A DNA stretch of 64,000 nucleotides from Pandoraea norimbergensis (GTDB lineage: Bacteria > Pseudomonadota > Gammaproteobacteria > Burkholderiales > Burkholderiaceae). Numbering within the stretch: position 1 is the stretch's first letter; each line of letters begins with the position of its first letter. Below the pieces are notes generated by a model that did no database searches, was not told the DNA's origin, and was given only the letters and a program-made list of their open reading frames with translations. The DNA lies in NCBI RefSeq assembly GCF_001465545.3, contig NZ_CP013480.3:4092001-4156000 (forward strand), written 5' to 3'. The position numbers were made by a program, and so were the translations under genes. Of the stretch, positions 55,852 through 64,000 are shown in pieces.

Positions 55852-56700
55852 TCATGCACCGAGTTTGATCAAGACCGCGCCGCCTACGACCAGGCTGCAT
55901 GCCACCAGGCGGCGCGCGTTGAGCTTCTCGCGCAGGAACAACCAGCCGAGCAGCACGGCAAAGATGGCACTCGATTCGCGCAGCGCCGACACCACACCCA
56001 TCGGCAGAAATTGCAGCGCGAACACCACCATGCCGTAAGCGCACTGCGCGACCACACCGGCACCGAGCGCCTCGATCACGCGTCGGCGCGGCGCCAGGAA
56101 CATCCCGCGCCAACCGCCCCGCAACTTCCACACGCCCCCGACAAGCGGCACGCTGGCAAACAGGTAGGCCCACGCGATATAGCCGAAGCCATTGCCGTTC
56201 GACATCCGCACGCCAAAGCCATCCACGACCGTGTAGGCCGCAATGAACACGCCGGTGAGCAAGGCGGCAGGTACGCTATCGCCCGAGAAACGACGCCCGC
56301 GCAGGGCGAGCGTCAGAATGCCGCCACAGATACACGCGATGCCGAGGGCGGCGGTGCCTGTGGGCCACTCCCCCGCGAGCAACAGCGCCGCCCCTGAGAT
56401 CAATAAGGGGGAGATACCGCGTGCAATCGGATAGATCTGCCCGAACTCCCCCACGCGATACGCGCGGATGAGCGCCACGGTATAGCCGACCTGCGCACAT
56501 GCCGACAGTAAGATCAACGGCCAGACCTGCATCGGCGGCAGCGGCAACAACACGATGCCGACCACAGCGGCAAGGAATTGCGGCACCGCCATCAGGCCGA
56601 TTTGCCAGACGCGGTCGGGACTTGCGTGGAGGAAGGCGTTCCAAGTGGCGTGCATCAGTGCAGAGAGCAGCACCAGCAGCACGATAGGCGTAGTGGTCAT
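55852..56700 (-). CDS. EamA/DMT-family transporter
   Basis: 282 residues from the ATG at 56700; the longer frame to 56946 lacks membrane character. Ten membrane segments in two EamA repeats (LLVLLSALMHATWNAFLHAS, IYPIARGISPLLISGAALLL, FALQFLPMGVVSALRESSAI, FAVLLGWLFLREKLNARRLV). Drug/metabolite exporter; substrate unknown. Convergent with fdsD. Confidence 0.9.
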   Translation of the reverse strand: MTTTPIVLLVLLSALMHATWNAFLHASPDRVWQIGLMAVPQFLAAVVGIVLLPLPPMQVWPLILLSACAQVGYTVALIRAYRVGEFGQIYPIARGISPLLISGAALLLAGEWPTGTAALGIACICGGILTLALRGRRFSGDSVPAALLTGVFIAAYTVVDGFGVRMSNGNGFGYIAWAYLFASVPLVGGVWKLRGGWRGMFLAPRRRVIEALGAGVVAQCAYGMVVFALQFLPMGVVSALRESSAIFAVLLGWLFLREKLNARRLVACSLVVGGAVLIKLGA

Positions 56701-57117
56701 CAACGGGGTGACGGGTCGGTCGGGGCGACGGCAACCGGCGGCGTGTGATTGCGACGAATGCGTGCTTTCGATGGATGGGCCGCCGGGCAAGACGCTATTG
56801 TGGCAGCAGCGCACGCGCCGCCATAGAGCCAGCGTCCAACATTCCCACGGGGCCAGACGATTTCGGTGTGCATGCCGAAACGGTCCCGAGGCGCAATCAG
56901 GGAAAAAACACGGAAGGGTTCGCGTCTCGCGAGAAAAGTTGTCCACACCCTTTGTGGATAACCCACTGGATAACCTGACCCTTCCCGCTCAAATCGCCCG
57001 TGCTTAGGGGCTGTCAAGAGCCTTGCCCAAAAAACGATCAGCGTCGGAACAAATATTCGGCTTGACGGTCTGGCATCACCCTGCTCAAGCGCTATCGCCC
57101 TCGTTTTCGGCCCGGTG
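56701..57117. other. Intergenic region with DnaA-box-like cluster
   Basis: 417 bases without a supportable gene. It contains TTGTCCACA (56939-56947), TGTGGATAA (56953-56961, reverse of the exact box TTATCCACA) and a weaker ACTGGATAA (56965-56973) within 35 bases. A TTGACA-like -35 on the minus strand occurs at 57017-57012, but no good -10 follows. Confidence 0.5.
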
Positions 57118-57600
57118 CTACGACTTCGGGGATGTGTCGGCGTCCTTTTGACCCGATGCACCCGATGCTGAAGGGGGCGATGCCGGCGACTGCGGCACGG
57201 TGCGCAGCGCGGCGACGACACGGCCCTGTCCCATCACGGCCTCGGGAGCCTGTTGCAGCGCCAGACGATATCGCTCGCCAAACTCTTCGTCGGCATCCCT
57301 AAACAATTTGGCGGCCATGTCCGCCAGCGCGATGCCACTGGCAGCCGTCGGCGGCGTCTGCTCCTGCCATTCGTCGATCGCAACGATCAGGCGCGAGAGC
57401 GGATCGAGCCAACGGAACCAGGGATCTTCCGTCAGCAACTGGACGAAGCGACCCGTCGGCACGGCACCGAACACCGCCTCGTACTGCTGACGGTCATTGG
57501 CGATCAGCACTTTGTGTTGTGCCAGCAGCGCCGTACGCAGGCTTTGCATGGCCGCAATTTGTGCAGCATCAGCGGCGGCGGATTCGATCGATTCAGTCAT
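57118..57600 (-). CDS. Hypothetical protein, soluble
   Basis: 160 residues from the ATG at 57600. A predicted helical protein (QSLRTALLAQHKVLIANDRQ, then VPTGRFVQLLTEDPWFRWLD and LSRLIVAIDEWQEQ) with a Ser/Pro-rich tail (SPASPPSASGASG). Not a family I can name; similar genes of unknown role occur in Burkholderiaceae from memory. Transcribed alone. Confidence 0.7.
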   Translation of the reverse strand: MTESIESAAADAAQIAAMQSLRTALLAQHKVLIANDRQQYEAVFGAVPTGRFVQLLTEDPWFRWLDPLSRLIVAIDEWQEQTPPTAASGIALADMAAKLFRDADEEFGERYRLALQQAPEAVMGQGRVVAALRTVPQSPASPPSASGASGQKDADTSPKS

Positions 57601-57769
57601 GGAAAGACTCGCGGCGTCAGAAAGTGTACGAAATGGAAATGGAAAGCGTCTGACATGCACTTTAGGACTTAGCCCATAGCCAACGCCCTAGTAGATCACG
57701 ATACTAACGCATCTCGCATACACCTCGCGAGATCAGGCTTTCACTTCCCCGTGGGAGGCCTGCTTCCTC

Positions 57770-57795
57770 ACCCGCCCATCCGGCGGGTTTTTTTT
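57770..57795 (+). terminator. Terminator without an upstream plus-strand gene
   Basis: ACCCGCC-CATCC-GGCGGGT followed by TTTTTTT. The nearest plus-strand CDS is downstream (57910), so it either ends an unannotated small RNA starting in 57600-57750 or acts as an attenuator for the next gene. Confidence 0.75.
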
Positions 57796-57909
57796 ATCTC
57801 CGATTTACCTGCGATTTGCCAACGCGTTGCGTGCGGTCCAGCACGCGTGTGCTCGTCGTTGTGCCGCGAATTCGTTTATGATCGGCAGCGCTCAAATCCC
57901 GCTTCCGAT

Positions 57910-58488
57910 ATGACGGCGACTCCCCTCCCCCAACGTTCCAAAACCATCGGCGTGATGGGCTCCGGCAAGCAGCCGTGGGCCGAACTTGCCGCCCCGCTCG
58001 GTCACGCGCTTGCGGTGGCCGGATACCACTTGCTCACGGGCGGTGGACAAGGTGTGATGTCCAGCGTGAGCGAAGCGTTCTGCGCCGTGCCCGGGCGCGT
58101 GGGGCGCAGCATCGGCGTGGTGCCCACAGAAGCAGTGGAAAGTGAATTAGGCGAAAGCGGCGCGGCCGATGTAGGAAAAGGCTACCGTCCGCTGCCCGGT
58201 TATCCGAACCCATTTGTGGAAATCACCATCGTGAGCCCGCTGCCGCGTCATCTGCCCGACGCGCCGCCGGGTACGCTCTCGCGCAACTCCATCAACGTGC
58301 TGTCGAGCGATGTCATCGTCGCGCTGCCGGGCAGTCATGGCACGCGCGACGAAGTCAGGCTTGCCGTGCGTTACGGCAAGCCTGTGATTCTCTTCGGGGA
58401 GCGCGACCATTTTGCGGACCTGCCGGCCTCGCTCGTACGCACCACGTCGCTCGACGTGGTGATGGCGTTCATCAGAACGGCACAGTGA
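57910..58488 (+). CDS. LOG-like/TIGR00725-type Rossmann protein
   Basis: 192 residues from the ATG at 57910. N-terminal TIGVMGSGKQPWAELAAPLG, LLTGGGQGVMSSVSEAF and DVIVALPGSHGTRDEVRLAV give the LOG/SLOG nucleotide-binding fold (PGGxGT replaced by PGSHGT). Related proteins bind nucleotides or molybdenum-cofactor; its role here is unclear. It overlaps the convergent neighbour by 17 bases. Confidence 0.8.
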   Translation: MTATPLPQRSKTIGVMGSGKQPWAELAAPLGHALAVAGYHLLTGGGQGVMSSVSEAFCAVPGRVGRSIGVVPTEAVESELGESGAADVGKGYRPLPGYPNPFVEITIVSPLPRHLPDAPPGTLSRNSINVLSSDVIVALPGSHGTRDEVRLAVRYGKPVILFGERDHFADLPASLVRTTSLDVVMAFIRTAQ

Positions 58489-59851
58489 GCTTCGCGTCGA
58501 TCGACTGGAAGCGGTAGGACCAGCCCGGCGTCCCGCCAGTGGACGGCATCCACGGCGCATTGAGCCGTTGCATGACCGACAGATCCAGCTTGGACGTGCC
58601 GAGATAGTGGGTGTGATTCAGGCCCACTTCGGCGTAACTGTCATAGGTATGGAGGGCGTTCGGGTCTTCGGTACGGCTGCGGTTGTAGCGCAACTCGATC
58701 CCGGTCGTACCGTTCGACGTGACATCGAACGCACGGCGCACGCGCCATTGCAACGTCTGCGTCTGCGTGGTGCCGGTAGCAATCTGGTCGGTCGCCGCAT
58801 TGGTCTTGCCCGTCAGCCCGACCGTCCAGTCGGCATCGAGCGGCACGGAGTAGTTGGCCGTGAGGTCGCGATTGGTCGCATCGCGGCGCGCGTTCTGCAA
58901 GTCCTGACTCACCGTCGTATTGAACTTGCCATACATGCCGAGCGGGTTATTCATCAACAGATTGGCCGTGCCCTGCATCTTGCCGGTGGTCGTCATGCCG
59001 CTGTTGTTCATGCCCAGATTGAACTGATACGGCTGCTCGTTGAGCACTTGCAAGCCCACGGCCCCTTCACCCGGTGTCTTGCTGCGCGAGGCGATGAGCG
59101 GCAGGTTCTCGTTGCGCACCACCAACCCGTGGCGCATCAGCATGCGGATATTGCGATCGGCGTAGCTCTCGCGGCGCGGCTGCCCGCGCAGGCACGAGGC
59201 TCGTGCAAGGAATCCGTTGGGCGGCACGATATCCGGCGCTGGAGGGGCGGCGGCCGGCTCAGGTGCCACCTCACCCGGTGCGAGCAGCGCCTTGGCAGAA
59301 ATCGCCGTACCGTCGGCGCTCAATTCCGGGGCGACGGCAAAGTCGGCGGCAGGTAATGGTGGCGATGGCGGTGACGGTGGCGGTACGTCAGCCTGTGCGG
59401 AGGCTTCACTTGCGACGCCATCGGCATCCGCAGCCTGCGCGGCACTGGCAACGCCTTCCTGCCCGGCGGCCGCCGCAGCACTGGCAACGCCCTCACCCAC
59501 GGCAGGCCCTGCCGCTTCGGCCGCCTGCGCGGCTGACGCGGCGCGCTGTGCCGCTTCACGATCGACGGTGGCAGCGACGGCGTTCGGATCGTCGCCAGCG
59601 AATAGCGCAATGGGATCGGATGAGACGCCCGGGTCCTGCGCAGCAGGCGCCGGTGCAGGCTCGGGGGGCGGCACGAAATACTGAGGCGAAAGACCGCGAT
59701 CCCACAACCCGTAGGACAAGGCATTCTGCTCAGTGAAACACGGTGGATTGGGATCCGAGAACAATGACTGTGCGTGAGCGCCCGACGACGTGACGGCGTT
59801 GAGACACGCGACCATCGTCAAGCCACTGCGCACGACTGACTTTACCGACAT
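58472..59851 (-). CDS. Probable outer-membrane protein with Ala/Pro/Ser-rich linker
   Basis: 459 residues from the ATG at 59851. Signal peptide (VVRSGLTMVACLNAVTSSGA, cleavage near AHAQ). A low-complexity Ala/Ser/Pro region (about residues 50-200) includes PPPSPPSPPLPA, and a C-terminal beta-rich half (FNLGMNNSGMTTTGKMQGTA, DADWTVGLTGKTNAATD, VGLNHTHYLGTSKLDLSVM) ends in Phe, as outer-membrane barrels do. I do not recognise the family. Confidence 0.7.
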   Translation of the reverse strand: MSVKSVVRSGLTMVACLNAVTSSGAHAQSLFSDPNPPCFTEQNALSYGLWDRGLSPQYFVPPPEPAPAPAAQDPGVSSDPIALFAGDDPNAVAATVDREAAQRAASAAQAAEAAGPAVGEGVASAAAAAGQEGVASAAQAADADGVASEASAQADVPPPSPPSPPLPAADFAVAPELSADGTAISAKALLAPGEVAPEPAAAPPAPDIVPPNGFLARASCLRGQPRRESYADRNIRMLMRHGLVVRNENLPLIASRSKTPGEGAVGLQVLNEQPYQFNLGMNNSGMTTTGKMQGTANLLMNNPLGMYGKFNTTVSQDLQNARRDATNRDLTANYSVPLDADWTVGLTGKTNAATDQIATGTTQTQTLQWRVRRAFDVTSNGTTGIELRYNRSRTEDPNALHTYDSYAEVGLNHTHYLGTSKLDLSVMQRLNAPWMPSTGGTPGWSYRFQSIDAKLTVPF

Positions 59852-60042
59852 TCGACACCCGAAGACCCCCCCCCGCGCGCGCGTCGTTTCGCGAGCTTCG
59901 TGCGCCGCTGACGACATCGGGGGGTGTTTAGCGACAAGCGTCCATTTTACGTCGATCGGATGACACGCTGCCAGTCACTTTCCTTGGGAACTCTTTCACG
60001 GGTTTGACGCTCATAACGCGTGACTTCCCCTGTAGTGACTTC

Positions 60043-60066
60043 TGCCCGCCTCGTGCGGGCATTTTT
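60043..60066 (+). terminator. Terminator without an upstream plus-strand gene
   Basis: TGCCCGC-CTCGT-GCGGGCA followed by TTTTTATT on the plus strand, in the 442-base gap 59852-60293. No plus CDS precedes it, so it may end a small RNA of the 59850-60040 region. Confidence 0.65.
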
Positions 60067-60162
60067 ATTGGCGCGACGAAATGTCGCAAAACAATGTCGC
60101 AACGCGCCGCAACCCTGCCACCCCGGCAAACATCCGGGAGATCGCCCACGGATTTCACATCG

Positions 60163-60192
60163 TAAAAAAGCCCGGGAAGGTGGTTCCCGGGC
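60163..60192 (-). terminator. Terminator of the aspartate decarboxylase operon
   Basis: GCCCGGGAA and TTCCCGGGC make a perfect 9-bp stem; the minus strand continues TTTTTT. About 100 bases past the asd stop. Confidence 0.85.
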
Positions 60193-60235
60193 AATGGTCG
60201 ATCGCCATGGAGGGGCGATCGAGGGGGGGCCTGCC

Positions 60236-60262
60236 GGTGCCGCACGCAAAACGTGCGGCACC
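60236..60262. repeat. Perfect 11-bp hairpin
   Basis: GGTGCCGCACG-CAAAA-CGTGCGGCACC, in the 3' region of the aspartate decarboxylase gene, upstream of the terminator at 60163. No U-tract; probably an mRNA stabiliser or first of two stops. Confidence 0.6.
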
Positions 60263-60293
60263 GTGGTCGAAGTTTGTGACGTGAAGGTACGGC

Positions 60294-61949
<1,656 letters not shown>

Positions 61950-62030
61950 TCAGACATTGACTGGCAATGACAAACGATCGGGCAAAGACATTCGCTGTCC
62001 CGGGCCCCAGGGGAAGGGCCCGATACGGCA

Positions 62031-63716
62031 TTAGGAAAGCGACACCACAAGCGGTCCAAGCAACGTGAGCAACACGTTGGCAATGGCATAAGTAATGGCG
62101 AACGGCACCGTCGGCACGTTGCTCTCGGCCTTGTCGAGAATTTCACCGAAAGCCGGGTTGGCACTGCGCGAGCCCGACAACGCACCGGCCAGAATGGCCA
62201 CGTTGTCGTAGCGCAGCACATAGCGCCCGAAGAGATACGTGAGCAGCAGCGGCACGATGGTGACGATCACCCCGGCGACGAAGATCGAGACCCCGCTCTG
62301 TTGCAGCGTCTGCCATGCCTGTGCACCGGCAGACAACCCCACGCAGGTCACGAAAGTCGCAAGCCCCAGCTCTTTGAGCAGCGAACTTGCCGCCAGCGGC
62401 ATAGCGCCGAAGGTCGGGTGCTTGCCGCGCAGCCAGCCGAACACCAGACCCGCCAGCAGCGCACCGCCGCCGCTGCCGAGCGTGAGCGGAATGCCGCCGA
62501 CCTTCACCACGATGTAGCCGATCAGCAGACCGAACACGATGCCGATGCCCATGTAGACGTAGTCGGTCTTGACCGAATACGCGACCGGGTAGCCGGCTTC
62601 CTTGGCGGCGCGTTGCACATCGCTGTCGGCACCGTAGAGCGTGACCACGTCGCCGTGGTACGCGATGGTGTCGTCGAGCACCGGCACGGGTTGCCCCATC
62701 CGCGTGATCTTGGCGATGTACACACCGTGCTTGGTATCGCGCTCCACACCGGCCTTGAGCTCGCCCAGCGTCTTACCGTTGCCGCCCTTGCGGGCGAACA
62801 CGACGTCTTGCAAGCGCAGCGGAATGTCGAGATCGCGTGACGGCGGCTGTTCGTCGCCGAGCAGACGCCAGGCTTCGGTGGCGGCTTCGCGGCGGCCGAT
62901 GAGCATCACGTCGTCGCCCGTTTCGAGCACCAGATCGTCGGTCGCGATGATGATCTTGCCGTTACGGCGCAAACGCTCGATGGTCACGCCATCGGAGAGT
63001 TGCTTCTCGATGTCGACCACGCGTTTGCCGGCACCGGTCGTCACGCGATAGACGCGGCCCACGAGGGCGGGCAGCGAATCGACCTGATCGGCGTTGAGCA
63101 CCTGCTGGCCGCCGGCCATCGCGAGTTCGGCCTTCTTGGCGTCTTCCTTGAGCGTGCGGCCCATGAGCTTGGGCACCAGCGAGGCGCACACGATGATCGC
63201 GCCGAGGCTGCCGAAGATGTAGGTCACCGCGTAGCCGATGGCCACTTCGGATTGCAGCCGCTTGACCTCGTCGACCGGCAGACCCAGACGCGAAATCGCA
63301 TCGCCTGCCGTGCCGATGATGGCCGACTGCGTGAGACCGCCACCGGCCACACCGGCCGCGAGCCCCTTGTCGAAGCCAAAGATCTTGGCGCAGATCAGCA
63401 CCGTGACCAGACCGGACGCCGCCAGAAAGATCGCCATCGCGATTTCACGCAAGGTCTTGCGCGAGAGCGAGTTGAAGAACTGCGGGCCGCTTTCGTAACC
63501 CACGGCGTAGATGAACAGCGCGAACATGATGCTTTTCACGCCTGCGTCGACCGAGATACCGATCTGCGAGACGATCACGGCGACGAGCAGCGAACCGCCC
63601 ACACCGCCTAGCTGGAAGGAGCCGAACTTGATCGCCCCGAGTGCGTACCCGAGGGCGAGCGATAGAAAGATCGCCACCTCGGGGACATGGTTAAGAATGC
63701 TATGCACGATATCCAC
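62031..63716 (-). CDS. aspT: Aspartate:alanine antiporter AspT
   Basis: 561 residues from a GTG at 63716 (GGAGG seven bases upstream). Two blocks of membrane helices (for example VAIFLSLALGYALGAIKFGS, GIVFGLLIGYIVVKVGGIPL) flank two cytoplasmic RCK_C/TrkA-C domains in residues about 205-370. AspT-family proteins exchange L-aspartate for L-alanine; the electrogenic exchange with proton-consuming decarboxylation yields proton-motive force. Confidence 0.95.
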   Translation of the reverse strand: MDIVHSILNHVPEVAIFLSLALGYALGAIKFGSFQLGGVGGSLLVAVIVSQIGISVDAGVKSIMFALFIYAVGYESGPQFFNSLSRKTLREIAMAIFLAASGLVTVLICAKIFGFDKGLAAGVAGGGLTQSAIIGTAGDAISRLGLPVDEVKRLQSEVAIGYAVTYIFGSLGAIIVCASLVPKLMGRTLKEDAKKAELAMAGGQQVLNADQVDSLPALVGRVYRVTTGAGKRVVDIEKQLSDGVTIERLRRNGKIIIATDDLVLETGDDVMLIGRREAATEAWRLLGDEQPPSRDLDIPLRLQDVVFARKGGNGKTLGELKAGVERDTKHGVYIAKITRMGQPVPVLDDTIAYHGDVVTLYGADSDVQRAAKEAGYPVAYSVKTDYVYMGIGIVFGLLIGYIVVKVGGIPLTLGSGGGALLAGLVFGWLRGKHPTFGAMPLAASSLLKELGLATFVTCVGLSAGAQAWQTLQQSGVSIFVAGVIVTIVPLLLTYLFGRYVLRYDNVAILAGALSGSRSANPAFGEILDKAESNVPTVPFAITYAIANVLLTLLGPLVVSLS

Positions 63717-63755
63717 GGCAGAACCTCCGTCAGAAATAGGGGTGGGGTCTATTCA

Positions 63756-64000
63756 CATGAGTTCCAGGCTCGTGTTGCCCGGCCAAAGGGGCGAGCGCAA
63801 GGAATGAGCCGAAGCGAATATCGGGAATATTCGCGAGGGTCATGACGCAGCGATCGCCCCTTTGGGTGGGCAACCCGGAGGGAACGTGCCCTACCGGCCG
63901 TCTGGCGGCGTTGCCCGCAGCTTGCTTGGAACGACCAAGCGGCGCTGCGGGCGCCTTGCCAGCCAGCCGGTAGAACACGTTCACGAGCCTGGAACTCATG
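63756..64000. repeat. Structured element bounded by a 19-bp inverted repeat
   Basis: CATGAGTTCCAGGCTCGTG (63756-63774) recurs perfectly inverted at 63982-64000, reaching the window edge. Inside are an inverted CCAAAGGGGCGA segment (63783-63796 with 63848-63862), a GCGAATAT/ATATTCGC stem (63816-63833) and a GCCCGCAGC/GCTGCGGGC stem with GCTTGG/CCAAGC inside (63913-63952). It contains no transposase frame. An 89-codon minus frame crosses it (starting at 63999) but looks unlikely to be a gene. Confidence 0.8.

Noticed and set aside
63730..63999. Minus-strand 89-codon frame at the right edge
   Set aside because: Lies across the inverted-repeat element; composition and position fit structured non-coding DNA.

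Overview
The window reads as chromosomal DNA of a high-GC betaproteobacterium. The gene content (selenocysteine machinery with a membrane formate dehydrogenase, an fds-type NAD formate dehydrogenase, OxlT/oxalyl-CoA decarboxylase/formyl-CoA transferase, AspT/aspartate 4-decarboxylase, split pqiA genes) fits Burkholderiaceae; Pandoraea is my best guess, from gene content only. Coding density is high, and long antisense reading frames are common because of the GC bias.

Layout. 1-1162: a type VI lipase effector, cut by the left edge, and its lipoprotein immunity partner. 1463-10842 (minus): tRNA-Sec (selC), selB, selA, fdhE and fdoI-fdoH-fdoG, a complete selenoprotein formate dehydrogenase locus whose large subunit reads through an in-frame TGA. 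11027-14700: pqiA-pqiA-pqiB-pqiC lipid-transport operon. 14786-32738: accessory metabolism and transport: aspartoacylase-like hydrolase, orphan ABC binding protein, MdtD-like MFS, FlxA-like protein, GH15 glycosidase, CaiB CoA-transferase plus enoyl-CoA hydratase with a GntR regulator, a second GntR with a 2-keto-4-pentenoate hydratase-like gene, cupin, YbjJ-like MFS, and a three-subunit HcnABC-like dehydrogenase with a LysR. 32858-38451: pntA1-pntA2-pntB transhydrogenase between LysR genes.

38580-55797 is an oxalate-to-formate-to-CO2 island: two formyl-CoA transferases, oxalyl-CoA decarboxylase, the OxlT antiporter, a PAS protein, a ketopantoate-reductase homologue, a 72-residue membrane protein, an FCD-type GntR regulator and the fdsGBA(D) soluble formate dehydrogenase. 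Predicted flow: OxlT exchanges oxalate for formate; Frc and Oxc cycle CoA to turn oxalate into CO2 and formate; FdsGBAD oxidises formate to CO2 and NADH; PntAB can convert NADH to NADPH; FdoGHI oxidises periplasmic formate into quinol. Similar AT-rich 14-bp units (about NTATAYCGTRTATC) lie before frc, oxlT, panE, the membrane protein/GntR pair and the fds region, suggesting one regulon.

55852-64000: EamA transporter, a small hypothetical gene, LOG-like protein, a probable outer-membrane protein, and aspartate 4-decarboxylase with the AspT aspartate/alanine antiporter, a second decarboxylation-plus-exchange energy module. The right edge carries a 19-bp inverted repeat enclosing several hairpins. 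No rRNA, CRISPR array, integrase or transposase was seen.
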